Of a stretch of DNA of 64,000 bases, positions 19,641 through 28,114 are shown one piece after another. Within the stretch, counting starts at the first letter, position 1. Each line of letters opens with the position of its first letter. The position numbers were made by a program, and so were the translations under genes. Below the pieces are notes generated by a model. That model was not told where the DNA came from, did no database searches, and saw only the letters and a list, made by a program, of their open reading frames with translations. This stretch comes from Pirellula sp. (GTDB lineage: Bacteria > Planctomycetota > Planctomycetia > Pirellulales > Lacipirellulaceae): the NCBI GenBank assembly GCA_013822725.1, contig PNKX01000023.1:1-64000 (forward strand). The letters are read 5' to 3'.

Positions 19641-20144
19641 TCAACGACTGAACTCTGCGATCTGGGCGCGAGCCTCTGGAAAGGCGGCCGCAAGTTTGGC
19701 GGCGTCACCCATTTCGACGTCCTCCGGCTCAGCGCGCAGCCAGACCGACGTGGCAAGCAACGCGTACTCGCTGCCAGGGGCGACGCGGGCCGTGTGAAAC
19801 GTTCCGCCCGGCAGAAACAGCTGCGGCCGCATGCCGGCGGCGAGATCGTGGCCGAGCGTGCGGACTTCGCTGCGTCCATCGGCGTAGAGCAACAGCACTT
19901 GCAGCGGGTCGCCCATGTAGTGGTGATACATCTGATCGGAGCGCAGTCGATGGAGGTGAACGCGCGCGGTCGGGGTGACCATGAAGTTCAACACGTTCCC
20001 CAGCGGCCGGCTGCCGCCGTATGCCGTGGGGAGGGCGTCGGCTGGGAGTTGCAGCGGACTGCGATAGCTTTCGGCAACGATACCGCACGTCGGATGGGGC
20101 TGCAGTCCGAGCAGGTCGGCGATTTGGGAGGCGGTCAGAGCCAT
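19641..20144 (-). CDS. Cupin family protein, DUF985
   Basis: A 167-residue single-domain cupin. Family features are IVAESYRSP near the N-terminus, FMVTPTARVHLHRLRSDQMYHHYMGDP in the middle (a cupin core with several His that could bind metal or ligand), and LFLPGGTFHTARVAPGSEYALLATSVWLRAEPEDVEMGD. This matches DUF985/YML079w-like proteins of unknown function. It lies between an FAD monooxygenase and the GH43 gene, all on the same strand with short gaps, so a loose operon is possible. Confidence 0.9.
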   Translation of the reverse strand: MALTASQIADLLGLQPHPTCGIVAESYRSPLQLPADALPTAYGGSRPLGNVLNFMVTPTARVHLHRLRSDQMYHHYMGDPLQVLLLYADGRSEVRTLGHDLAAGMRPQLFLPGGTFHTARVAPGSEYALLATSVWLRAEPEDVEMGDAAKLAAAFPEARAQIAEFSR

Positions 20145-20190
20145 CGAGGGGATCCCTGGGCGTCTCGCGCCGCTTCGGCGGAGCCGATTG

Positions 20191-21384
20191 TTAAAGGGCC
20201 ATCTGAGGCCGTGAGGTTTGCGCAGCGATGGCAGCGACGTCGCTTGGCTCTAGTCCCAGCGGCAGCGCATGATCCAGACCCGTCACTGTTCGCTTGATGC
20301 GCGCTTGCAGCGGCGTCCGGGCGACGACCGGCAACACATAGCGCCGAGCGAAGCGGAACTGCGGGGCGTCTGAGGCGATCAGCTTGGAGAAGAATTCGAC
20401 CTCGCGGACGACTCGTTGGTCGACCGGGTGGCGGAGGGCGTTGTATTCGCCGAGCCGGCCGGTGCGGACCAGATTGGCAAAGACCCAGGCGTCTTCGACG
20501 CCGAGGTTCATGCCGCGGGCGCCCATCGGCGAGTGGATATGAGCCGCGTCGCCAGCGAAGTAAACGTTGCCAACCGAGAGAGCAGCGTTGATCCGGTGCG
20601 AGACATGGAAGCTCGATTCCCACACGGCAGGGCCGGCTGGCTCTGCTTCCTCGAGTTGAGCCAGCGGATTCGATCGGTTGCCCAGCACGCGCCACAGTAG
20701 CCCGTTCGTTGATTGAAACTCTTCGTCGCCGAAGACAGGCATGATGAACAGGAAGCCGCCATCGCGGCAAAAGACGATGTGGGCGAACTCAGGCGAAAGA
20801 GTCGTCTTGAGCGGCGCGTCGGCCAAGTACCACTCGCCGGGAAATGTGGAACCGTTGAAATCGACGCCGAGTTGTTTGCGAGCGACGCTGCGGGCGCCGT
20901 CAGCGGCGAGGAGCCAGGGCGACTCGACCGATTCGGGGGAACCGTCGGCGTTGTGCTTCAACTCGACGGCCACGCCGCCGACATTGTTTTGGCAGGAAGT
21001 CATTTCGACGCCGCGTTCAATCTCCCCGCCGGCGGCGAGGAATGCCTGGGCCAGCAACCGTTCCGTCGTCGCTTGCGACAGGCCGAGCATGAACGGATAT
21101 TTCGAGTGGATGCCGTCGAGCTTGAGCCCAACGACGATTTTGCCGTTGCGATGGAATTGCATTCCGCGCACCGGGCTGCCGAGTTCCAGCATCCGAGCCG
21201 TGACGCCGGTCGGCTCAAGCAAGTCAAGAACGCGCGGATTAACGGCGAGCGCCTTCGACTGGGGCGCCGGTTCAGTCCGCGTTTCGACGATGCGTGGGCG
21301 GAGGCCCTCACGCTGCAGAAACAGGGCGGCGGCGAGGCCGACGGGGCCGGCGCCGACGATGAGCGGACGTTGATCTGCGGACAT
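20191..21384 (-). CDS. FAD-dependent monooxygenase (PHBH-type)
   Basis: A 397-residue flavoprotein of the aromatic hydroxylase (PHBH) family, which uses NAD(P)H and O2. The dinucleotide-binding GAGPVG is at residues 11-16, the middle motif is WLLAADGARSVARKQLG (DG motif), and the FAD ribityl motif is YFAGDAAHIHSPMGARGMNLGVEDA. Length fits single-component hydroxylases lacking the extra thioredoxin-like domain. The substrate is not predictable and no aromatic pathway genes are nearby. Confidence 0.92.
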   Translation of the reverse strand: MSADQRPLIVGAGPVGLAAALFLQREGLRPRIVETRTEPAPQSKALAVNPRVLDLLEPTGVTARMLELGSPVRGMQFHRNGKIVVGLKLDGIHSKYPFMLGLSQATTERLLAQAFLAAGGEIERGVEMTSCQNNVGGVAVELKHNADGSPESVESPWLLAADGARSVARKQLGVDFNGSTFPGEWYLADAPLKTTLSPEFAHIVFCRDGGFLFIMPVFGDEEFQSTNGLLWRVLGNRSNPLAQLEEAEPAGPAVWESSFHVSHRINAALSVGNVYFAGDAAHIHSPMGARGMNLGVEDAWVFANLVRTGRLGEYNALRHPVDQRVVREVEFFSKLIASDAPQFRFARRYVLPVVARTPLQARIKRTVTGLDHALPLGLEPSDVAAIAAQTSRPQMAL

Positions 21385-21442
21385 GACGGGCGATCCTAGC
21401 TTCCCGGAGCGGAACAGATTTGGACGTCAATAATTGTAGGCC

Positions 21443-21537
21443 AAAAAGCCGCGACCGGCGGTCGCGGGCATTTTTCGATTTTTTGCGTGGGCGGGCCGTG
21501 GTTTTGGGGCCTCGCGACCAGCGGTCGCGGCTTTTTG
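21443..21537. repeat. REP doublet (REPIN) flanking the RAYT, left copy
   Basis: Two palindromes in opposite orientation: AAAAAGCCGCGACCGGCGG... at 21443-21468 and ...CAGCGGTCGCGGCTTTTT at 21513-21535. Each is itself a hairpin with GCGACC/GGTCGC arms, and the pair are inverted to each other. The layout is that of a REPIN. The same family flanks the other side of the transposase gene and occurs inside the VWA gene at 41856-41968. Confidence 0.85.
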
Positions 21538-21595
21538 CAGAAAACAGCAATATTGATTGTGGCATTTAGGGTATGTGCTCAATACCATCGCGGGC

Positions 21596-22100
21596 ATGGG
21601 ACAAACGATTGGTTACCACATCGTGATATCCGGCTACGGGCTCTGGCTGCCGGGCGATGAACGTGGGCATTGGTCGGAGGCTTGGGACGCGGAACTTGGT
21701 TATATCGAGCCGCACACGCTGCATGCGGGAGACGCGATGCGGCGACGGATGGCGCTAGAACGGCAAAAATGCCCGCCAACGAAATTGACGTCACGCATGC
21801 AAGCGGTCGTCAAAGAGACGCTTGAGCGAAATGGAATCAGATTGGTCGTTCGCCGCCATTGCGATTGAGGCGACTCACGCCCATCTATTGATGACGCGTA
21901 CCAGTCGCGAAGTCGACAACGTCGTCAAATGGCTGAAAGATCAGGCGACCAAGGCGATTCATCGCCAGACGCCGCACCAGGGGCCGGTGTGGTGCAAAGG
22001 CCGTTGGCGGTCGTTCATCTTCGATGAACAAGTTTGGCGGAACACGCAGCGCTATATCAAACGCCACAACGAACGCCGCAGCATTGCGTCAAACGCATAA
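21596..22100 (+). pseudogene. REP-associated tyrosine transposase (RAYT), frameshifted
   Basis: A HUH-type IS200-like transposase of the RAYT group, which process REP sequences. The first frame (from ATG 21596; a GTG-like extension reaches 21557) encodes GQTIGYHIVISGYGLWLPGDERG, typical of this group, and stops at 21868. The second frame (open from about 21789, +1 relative to the first) encodes IEATHAHLLMT, the His-x-His metal motif, and a C-terminal GRWRSFIFDEQVWRNTQRYIKRHNE. Joining the frames around 21832-21847 gives one complete protein of about 168 residues. Either a one-base change has killed the gene or the ribosome shifts frame. REP doublets lie on both sides. Confidence 0.83.
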
Positions 22101-22186
22101 AGCCGCGACCGGTGGTCGCGGCGGCGTCAAAATCGGGCGTCGTCGATCGTGCGAAATACCCGCGACCACCGGTCGCGGCTTTTTTC
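22099..22186. repeat. REP doublet (REPIN) flanking the RAYT, right copy
   Basis: AAAGCCGCGACCGGTGGTCG at 22099-22118 and CCGCGACCACCGGTCGCGG followed by CTTTTTT at 22160-22184 form an inverted pair of palindromes. The first overlaps the stop codon of the transposase frame; the last T-run touches the stop codon of the kinase gene on the other strand. Its T-rich end could also terminate transcription. Confidence 0.87.
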
Positions 22187-23291
22187 AGTCGAGTTCTTCG
22201 AGCCAGACGCGCAGCTCGTTGTCGTACTCGCTCGCCAGATCGCCGATGACCAGCGTGCGTTGGAACTCGGCCAGGCCGTCAGGGCCGGTGTTGGCGTCCT
22301 CGGCATTGGCGAAGCGGAGCAGCGGATCGGGGGCCGTCAGACGGCGGCAGATCGTCATCAGCAGTTCGCTGTCAGCCACTTCGTCCGGCAGGATCCGTTC
22401 GAGGCGTTGCGGCAGCGTCCACTTCGCTTCGAGTAACTCGCCAAGGCTGTTCAGACCAGCGAACAGCGGTCGGCCAGCGAGGATCTCGATCAACACGTAG
22501 CCAAGGCTCGCGAGATCGCTTCGTGGCGTGAACTCGTTCCGTTCCAACATTTCCGGCGCGGCATACTGCGGCGTGCAGGTCCGTTGGTCGGGCATGTTGT
22601 TCAGATGGAGCGCCGAACCGATATCGACGATCTTCGCGTTGCCGGTCCGCTTCACCATGATGTTCGCCGGCTTAAGGTCGCCGTGAACGATGTCTTCGCG
22701 GTGGAGCGCGGCGAGGGCCGAGAGACACTGCCGAATAATCGACGCGGCGATGCCCGGCTTCAACCGCGGTCGCACGGGGCCGGCGGTCACGATGACGTTG
22801 TTGATGTATTCCCAACGGCGATGGCTGACGCGTTGCTGAACGCGGGCGAGCATCGCAGGGGTGAGGAGCCGGTCGAGGTCGTAGCCGTCGACCCACTCCA
22901 TCTCCATGATGCGGATGCGATTGCGCTCGATAAAGTTCTGGACGTCGAGTAGCGAATCGTGCTGAATCTTCGCGACGCTGCACGACACCTGAGCGATGCG
23001 GGCCATCGCCATGTCGTAGCTTTGCTGGCTCGAGAACCGTTCCGGCGAGAAAACCTTAACGGCCACAGGGAGCGTGAAACCATCGCTGCCGCGGCGGTCG
23101 CTCAGGTAAACGACCCCCTGCCCGCCGGTACCGAGCAAGCGGCGGAAGCGGAGGTGTTCGGTCCAGCCGAGGTGCTGGCCTTCGAGAAGTTGTTCGTAGC
23201 GGTCGTACAAATCCGTCGGGCAACGGTTGGATTCCTGCCCGTCGAAATTGATCGTCCGCGTGCCTTGCAGAATCGTGGTGGAGGGGTTCAT
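22185..23291 (-). CDS. Serine/threonine protein kinase, soluble
   Basis: A 368-residue eukaryotic-type Ser/Thr kinase. The Gly-rich loop is GTGGQGVVY (54-62), the ATP-anchoring Lys is Lys79 in VAVKVF, the catalytic loop is HGDLKPAN at 203-210 with Asp205, and the metal motif reads DIG (223-225) in place of DFG. CTPQYAAPE is the activation-loop end. HGD instead of HRD marks a kinase without the usual activation-loop Arg control. No membrane segment or sensor domain follows; a loose C-terminal region of about 60 residues ends the protein. The stop codon abuts a REP doublet. Target proteins are unknown. Confidence 0.92.
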   Translation of the reverse strand: MNPSTTILQGTRTINFDGQESNRCPTDLYDRYEQLLEGQHLGWTEHLRFRRLLGTGGQGVVYLSDRRGSDGFTLPVAVKVFSPERFSSQQSYDMAMARIAQVSCSVAKIQHDSLLDVQNFIERNRIRIMEMEWVDGYDLDRLLTPAMLARVQQRVSHRRWEYINNVIVTAGPVRPRLKPGIAASIIRQCLSALAALHREDIVHGDLKPANIMVKRTGNAKIVDIGSALHLNNMPDQRTCTPQYAAPEMLERNEFTPRSDLASLGYVLIEILAGRPLFAGLNSLGELLEAKWTLPQRLERILPDEVADSELLMTICRRLTAPDPLLRFANAEDANTGPDGLAEFQRTLVIGDLASEYDNELRVWLEELD

Positions 23292-23733
23292 CGTTGTCCT
23301 TCAGAAGATAAGTCGCGGCGGACGGGGCCAAGGTTCGCCCTCTCCCGCCAGAATCCCTTCTGGTCGATCGCTGACGGCCCATCACGCGGCGCTCGACGGA
23401 CCGACTGCGCGGGCCGCCTGCTGACTCTTCCATATTACGCAGAGTTGGGCGCAAACGTCCAGATCGGAAGATTGCGCAAACTACCTAGCCTCTAGGCGTT
23501 TTCGCTCTTGGAGGGGAAATCTTCCAGCGGTAATTCGCAGTTGACTTGGCGCTGTCGGCAAGCGCGACGCCGCGCAGTTCGCGATCATGAAGAGAGTGTG
23601 AAGATGGCGGGCCGATGGCGGACATTTAGCCCCGCCGCTCGCGACGGGCGCGGGGCGGGGCGGGCCCCGCGGCTAAATGGGCGTTATGGATGGGCGGGCT
23701 CAATCGCGGGGCAATACATCGGGCGACGACGAC
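23292..23733. other. Intergenic region with palindrome
   Basis: About 440 bases upstream of the kinase and downstream of the dehydrogenase gene. It holds the CATTTAGCC palindrome described separately and presumably the kinase promoter. Frames across it have no recognisable product. Confidence 0.45.
23623..23679. repeat. CATTTAGCC palindrome, copy 2
   Basis: Starts CATTTAGCCCCGCCGCTCGC and ends CCGCGGCTAAATG, with a GC-only centre. Outer nine bases pair perfectly. Same family as 8505-8559 and 54884-54925. Confidence 0.82.
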
Positions 23734-24711
23734 TTAGACCGCGCCGAAGATCGCGCTTGGTTCCGGGAAGCCGAGACACTTATCGACAAGGTTCGCGAGC
23801 GGTTCGCCGGCGCGGTAGCGGCGCAAGTTCTCGCAGAAGAGATCGGTCATGTCGTCGATCCGGCTCGCGCGTTGGCCGCCAACATGCGGCGTGATGATCA
23901 CGTTCGGGACATTCCACAGCGGGCTGTCGGCGGGAAGCGGTTCCACTTCCGTCACATCGACGCCAGCGCCCCACAGGTGACCTTCCTTCAAGACCTCGAC
24001 CAAGTCGCGCTCAACGACGATCGGCCCTCGGGCGACATTCACCACGACGGCTCCCTTGGGCAACAATCGCAACCGGCGGGCGTCGATCAGGCCGCGCGTC
24101 TGGTCGGTAAGGGGTGCGGCCAGGATCAGCACGTCGACGCGCGGCAGCAGTTGGTCTACGGCGTCGGCCGGCAAGATTTCATCAACGAAGGGCGATTTCT
24201 GTTCGGGAAACCAGTCGGTGGCGATCACTGAGCACTCAAACGCCTTGAGCAGCCGGGCCAGCAACCGGCCATTCCCCCCCAGGCCGACAATGCCGACGCG
24301 GGCTCCGTAAAGGTCGCGGGTCGGGCGGCGGACGAACTCCTTGGCCTCCTTGGCCCGAAAGTACGTCGGCAAATTCCGCAGAATCCCTAGCAATAACGCA
24401 AAAGTTTGGTCGGCAACCTGTTTTGCGAGAACCCCCGAGGCACTCGTGACCGTAATGTGGCTATCGACCACGCTGGGAACCAGGCAGTGGTCGAGCCCGG
24501 CGGCCGACGATTGGATCCACTGCAACCGACCGCCAGCCACTACCTCGTCCCATGGCACGGGCACCTTGGCGTGCCCGCAGTAGATGTCGGCCGACGGCAG
24601 TTCCGCGGCGATTCGCTCCTGGCCTGCGTCGACCAATTCGGCCTCGGGCCAGGCGCTTTGGATGCGGGCGATGTGCTGAGGTTCGACCGGGTAGCAGAGG
24701 ACGATTCGCAT
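23734..24711 (-). CDS. D-2-hydroxyacid dehydrogenase family protein
   Basis: A 325-residue NAD(P)-dependent D-2-hydroxyacid dehydrogenase. The Rossmann motif GLGGNG is at 143-148, followed by Asp166 at the strand end that would favour NAD. The catalytic trio is visible: Arg228 in NVARGP, Glu257 in DVTEVEPLP and His276 in ITPHVGG. Overall length is normal. The closest groups are glyoxylate/hydroxypyruvate reductase-like and phosphoglycerate dehydrogenase-like enzymes; substrate is not predictable. No pathway neighbours are visible. Confidence 0.92.
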   Translation of the reverse strand: MRIVLCYPVEPQHIARIQSAWPEAELVDAGQERIAAELPSADIYCGHAKVPVPWDEVVAGGRLQWIQSSAAGLDHCLVPSVVDSHITVTSASGVLAKQVADQTFALLLGILRNLPTYFRAKEAKEFVRRPTRDLYGARVGIVGLGGNGRLLARLLKAFECSVIATDWFPEQKSPFVDEILPADAVDQLLPRVDVLILAAPLTDQTRGLIDARRLRLLPKGAVVVNVARGPIVVERDLVEVLKEGHLWGAGVDVTEVEPLPADSPLWNVPNVIITPHVGGQRASRIDDMTDLFCENLRRYRAGEPLANLVDKCLGFPEPSAIFGAV

Positions 24712-25100
24712 AGAAACTTGTTTCGCGGCTGTGGAAGGCCGCCGCTATAGATTCGAAAGGAACAGATTCGAAAGGAACGTTTTGCTGGAACTACGGGCGC
24801 GGGCGCCATACGCTAGACACGAGGGCTTGGTCATCCCGATTGCTGGGAGTCGCCTAAGCCCTAGAGCGTAGGCAACCTGTTTCGTAGAATATCGTTACCG
24901 AGGCGGCATGGGCAGGAGTGCGGAGAAAGTCTCCGCACTCGCGACTGGTTCTGCAGCCATCGGCGGCGGTCGAGCGAAGTCCAGGCGATAATTGCTGCGA
25001 CTTCGGCTCCCCTGATCGTTCCTTTCATTGCGGAAGTGCGTTGCGACGGCGTTGGCCGTCCCGTCAAGCGAGACGCAGCCCCGCTCAACCCATCAGCGCC
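24712..25100. other. Divergent intergenic region, no gene recognised
   Basis: About 390 bases between the dehydrogenase and DoxX genes. A direct repeat of GATTCGAAAGGAAC occurs around 24755-24782. Nothing else is recognised, but both promoters should be here. Confidence 0.4.
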
Positions 25101-26231
25101 ATGGCTCATCATCCCGAAGAAACAACCCCGGTCGCCCCGCGACGTGCCGTCTGCCTGCCGATGGGGCTGGTGATTGCGCTGGTCGTGTTGCGACTGGCCA
25201 CCGGCTGGCACTTCTACCGCGAAGGGACGAAAAAGCTCGCGTACAACGCCGACACCGGCGTGACGACGATCGCTTTTTCCGCCGAACCGTTTCTCCGCCA
25301 GGCGGTCGGTCCCGTCGCCGACATGGTGAAGGAAGAACTCCCCGCTGCTTACAACTGGGAGCGTTACCTCGCCGTGCCGCGGCAAGCTCGCCCGACGACG
25401 GAAGAAGAACTGCAGAAGCGGGCCAAGTGGGAAGCCGACTACGCGTCGCGCCGCAAGGCGGCCGCCGCGAAGAAGCAGCCGCTGCCGATCGAGTTCCCGC
25501 CCCACTCGCCTTACTACGACTGGGCCGACCGGATCGAAACAAGCTGGCGCACCGCTCACGACCGCTTTGTGATCATTCCTGCCCTGACTGACAAGCAGCG
25601 TGCAGCAGCCGCTGAGGCGCTCGACTTCCGTCGCCAGCAGTTGGCCGATTATTTAGAATCGCAAACTGATGCGATCGCCGAATGGGAACATGAACTCTTC
25701 CGTCTTGAGGAACTCAAGAAAGATTCAGGCGCCGTGAGTTTGCCGTTTCAAGGAGTTCGCATCGAGGAAAAGTCGGCCGAAACCAAGTCGAAGACGGGCG
25801 CCTGGATTGCCCAGGTGAAAGAGATCGAAGCCGCGTATCTCAGCGACCTCCGCGCGATCGTCGATGAGGAACAAGTGAGCGAAGCCGCCACCGTGGCCGC
25901 GCTCGACGAGGCGCTCACTGACGAGAGCGTCAAGAAGCTCAACACCATTAACTACGCCGTGACGGCGGTGATCATCGGCTCCGGCGTCTGCTTGATGCTG
26001 GGCCTGTTCACTCGGATTGCGTGCATCTCCGCCGCCGGCTTCCTGCTCTCCGTGATCGCCTCGCAACCGCCGTGGGTGCCTGGCTCGTTGAATCCTGTGT
26101 TCTACTACCAACTTGTCGAAATCGCCGCGTTGGCGGTCCTGTTCGCTGCAGCGGCGGGACAGTACGCGGGCCTCGACTATTTCATTCGCCTCTTCACCGG
26201 TAAGTGTTGCGGCCGCAAGGAGTCTGTTTAG
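25101..26231 (+). CDS. DoxX-type membrane protein with large soluble insert
   Basis: A 376-residue membrane protein. A first helix (about 20-37) is followed by GWHFYREGTKKLAY, typical of DoxX-like proteins, then by about 220 hydrophilic residues with long charged helices (TEEELQKRAKWEADYASRRK; AEAATVAALDEAL), and then three hydrophobic segments (about 288-309, 315-330, 335-352). The split of a DoxX domain by a soluble helical insert is the notable feature. The start at 25101 is the first ATG with sense; codons back to 24918 look non-coding. Two bases after its stop comes the ATG of a Gfo/Idh/MocA protein, so they are translationally linked. Confidence 0.8.
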   Translation: MAHHPEETTPVAPRRAVCLPMGLVIALVVLRLATGWHFYREGTKKLAYNADTGVTTIAFSAEPFLRQAVGPVADMVKEELPAAYNWERYLAVPRQARPTTEEELQKRAKWEADYASRRKAAAAKKQPLPIEFPPHSPYYDWADRIETSWRTAHDRFVIIPALTDKQRAAAAEALDFRRQQLADYLESQTDAIAEWEHELFRLEELKKDSGAVSLPFQGVRIEEKSAETKSKTGAWIAQVKEIEAAYLSDLRAIVDEEQVSEAATVAALDEALTDESVKKLNTINYAVTAVIIGSGVCLMLGLFTRIACISAAGFLLSVIASQPPWVPGSLNPVFYYQLVEIAALAVLFAAAAGQYAGLDYFIRLFTGKCCGRKESV

Positions 26232-26233
26232 TC

Positions 26234-28069
26234 ATGAATCTTACGCCTGAACAACGCGATATTGGCAAGCAGAATTTTAACGAAGCGGTCGGCACGGTTT
26301 TCGATTCCGATAATCCAAACCGCCGCGATGTGCTGAAGGGCATTGCGGCCGGCACCGTTGCCGTCGGCAGCCTGGGGGCGATGTACTTCGGGTACGGCGC
26401 CAAGGTCGACGCCCCGCTGCGGGTCGGCATCATCGGCACCGGCGACGAGGGGAGCGTCCTTATTGGCGCCCTCAACCCCGAATATCTCGACATCGTCGCC
26501 ATCGCCGACATCCGGCCCTACAACCAGCATCGCGCGTTTCACGGCGATCAAGACAACATCGGCGCCCGGCCGGGGTTGATCACGCAATACAAGTACGCGA
26601 GCGAAGACGAAGCCAAGAAGCACATCAAGGTCTACAAGGGCGACTACCAAGAACTGATCGACGACCCGAACGTCGAAGCCGTCATCATCGCCCTGCCCCT
26701 CTGGCTGCACGACGTCGCCGCCTTCAAGGCGATGCGGGCCGGCAAGCACGTCCTCACCGAAAAGCTGATGGGGCAGACTGTCTCGCGCTGCAAGGAGATG
26801 GGACGCCTCGCCGAAGAATCGAAGGACGTGAACGGCAACCCGATCATCTTCGCGGTCGGCCATCAACGGCATTACAGCGTCCTGTACGCGAACGCCGTCG
26901 ACCAGATTCGCCGTGGCTTGCTCGGCGAGTTGCACCACATTCGCGCCCAGTGGCATCGCGGCAACATGCCGGGCAACGACAGCTGGTGTCCGCCACTGCC
27001 GGAGGCGGCCGACTATCAGTACGACGTCTTCGACGCCGCGATCGTGGCAGCGGAACGCGCAGGCGACAACAAGCAGAAGGCCGCGCTCGTCGCCGCGCAT
27101 CCGCTCTACACGAAGCTACGGGCCGCGAAGGGCGCTCTGAAGAACGCCAAGGGGGGCGACATCGATGTGCAAAAGGCGAAACTTGCGCAGATCGAGAAGC
27201 AACTCCAAGACATCGACATCGAACTCGCGGCCGGCAAGGATTACGGCTACGTCTCGAAGACGCTCGACAACGGCAACAAGCGCAGCGCTCTCGAAGAGTT
27301 GATTCGCTGGCGTCTCTGGGATCGCACCGGCGCCGGCCTCATGGCCGAACTCGGCAGCCATCAGCTCGACGCCTCGAGCATCTTCGTCAGCTCGCAGCGC
27401 GACGACGGCGGCAAGGTCTATCCGATCGCCGTCCAGGGCATCGGCTTCCGCTCGCTCTTCCCGGCCGACCGCGACGTCGACGATCACGTCCACTGCAACT
27501 TCGAATTCCCCGGCAAGCACTATTACGAGGACATTCAGAAGCAGGAAAAGGTCAAGGATCCCAATAGCAAGATCGTCGTCACCTACTCCTCGATCAACGG
27601 CAACGGTTTCGGCGGCTACGGCGAAGTCGTTCTCGGCACCGGCGGCACGCTGATTCTTGATCGCGAGACGGAAGTCATGCTCTACAAGGGGGGCGACGCC
27701 AGCACGAAGATCGAGGTCAAGGAAACCGGCAAAGGCAAGGCGGCGATGAGCAGCTATGAGACGGGCGGCGGCCCGCCGGTGGCAGTCGCCGCCGCCGCTG
27801 CGAAAAACGTCAGCCGCGGCTACAAGGAAGAGATGGAGCATTGGGCCTGGTGCATTCGCAACCCGGCGCCCGAGCATCAGCCGAAGTGCGGCGCCAAGGT
27901 CGCCATGGCCGACGCGATCATCGCGCTCACCTCGAACATCGCGATGAAGCAAGGGAAGCGGATCGAATTCAAGAAGGAATGGTTCGACATCCACGACGAT
28001 TCATCGCCGGAAGTCGATCTCGGCATCGACGGCGCCGCCGGACCCCGGAAGACGGAATCGCTGGCATAG
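26234..28069 (+). CDS. Gfo/Idh/MocA family oxidoreductase
   Basis: A 611-residue NAD(P)-dependent oxidoreductase-like protein. Residues 29-36 (NRRDVLKG) followed by a hydrophobic stretch look like a Tat-type leader or anchor, common in planctomycete members of this family. The Rossmann start is LRVGIIGTGDEG at 62-73, and LTEKLMGQTV supplies the EKP-like motif with Leu-Met in place of the usual Pro. A helical, charged insert (around residues 285-340: GALKNAKGGDIDVQKAKLAQIEKQ in part) interrupts the C-terminal domain and makes the protein longer than usual. It follows DoxX with a two-base gap. A role in sugar or cyclitol oxidation is usual for the family; the substrate here is unknown. Confidence 0.87.
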   Translation: MNLTPEQRDIGKQNFNEAVGTVFDSDNPNRRDVLKGIAAGTVAVGSLGAMYFGYGAKVDAPLRVGIIGTGDEGSVLIGALNPEYLDIVAIADIRPYNQHRAFHGDQDNIGARPGLITQYKYASEDEAKKHIKVYKGDYQELIDDPNVEAVIIALPLWLHDVAAFKAMRAGKHVLTEKLMGQTVSRCKEMGRLAEESKDVNGNPIIFAVGHQRHYSVLYANAVDQIRRGLLGELHHIRAQWHRGNMPGNDSWCPPLPEAADYQYDVFDAAIVAAERAGDNKQKAALVAAHPLYTKLRAAKGALKNAKGGDIDVQKAKLAQIEKQLQDIDIELAAGKDYGYVSKTLDNGNKRSALEELIRWRLWDRTGAGLMAELGSHQLDASSIFVSSQRDDGGKVYPIAVQGIGFRSLFPADRDVDDHVHCNFEFPGKHYYEDIQKQEKVKDPNSKIVVTYSSINGNGFGGYGEVVLGTGGTLILDRETEVMLYKGGDASTKIEVKETGKGKAAMSSYETGGGPPVAVAAAAAKNVSRGYKEEMEHWAWCIRNPAPEHQPKCGAKVAMADAIIALTSNIAMKQGKRIEFKKEWFDIHDDSSPEVDLGIDGAAGPRKTESLA

Positions 28070-28081
28070 CGATGCTTGAGA

Positions 28082-28106
28082 GCCCTCCGCGCGTCGCGCG
28101 GAGGGC
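28082..28106. terminator. Bidirectional hairpin between convergent genes
   Basis: A perfect eleven-base-pair stem (GCCCTCCGCGC and complement) with a three-base loop lies in the 45 bases between the oxidoreductase stop and the stop of the last gene of the large minus-strand cluster. It lacks a T-run but its position fits a shared terminator. Confidence 0.6.
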
Positions 28107-28114
28107 AAGGCCCT

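Noticed and set aside
21443-22186. CRISPR array
   Set aside because: The repeats are palindromic pairs around a transposase with no regular spacers and no cas genes.
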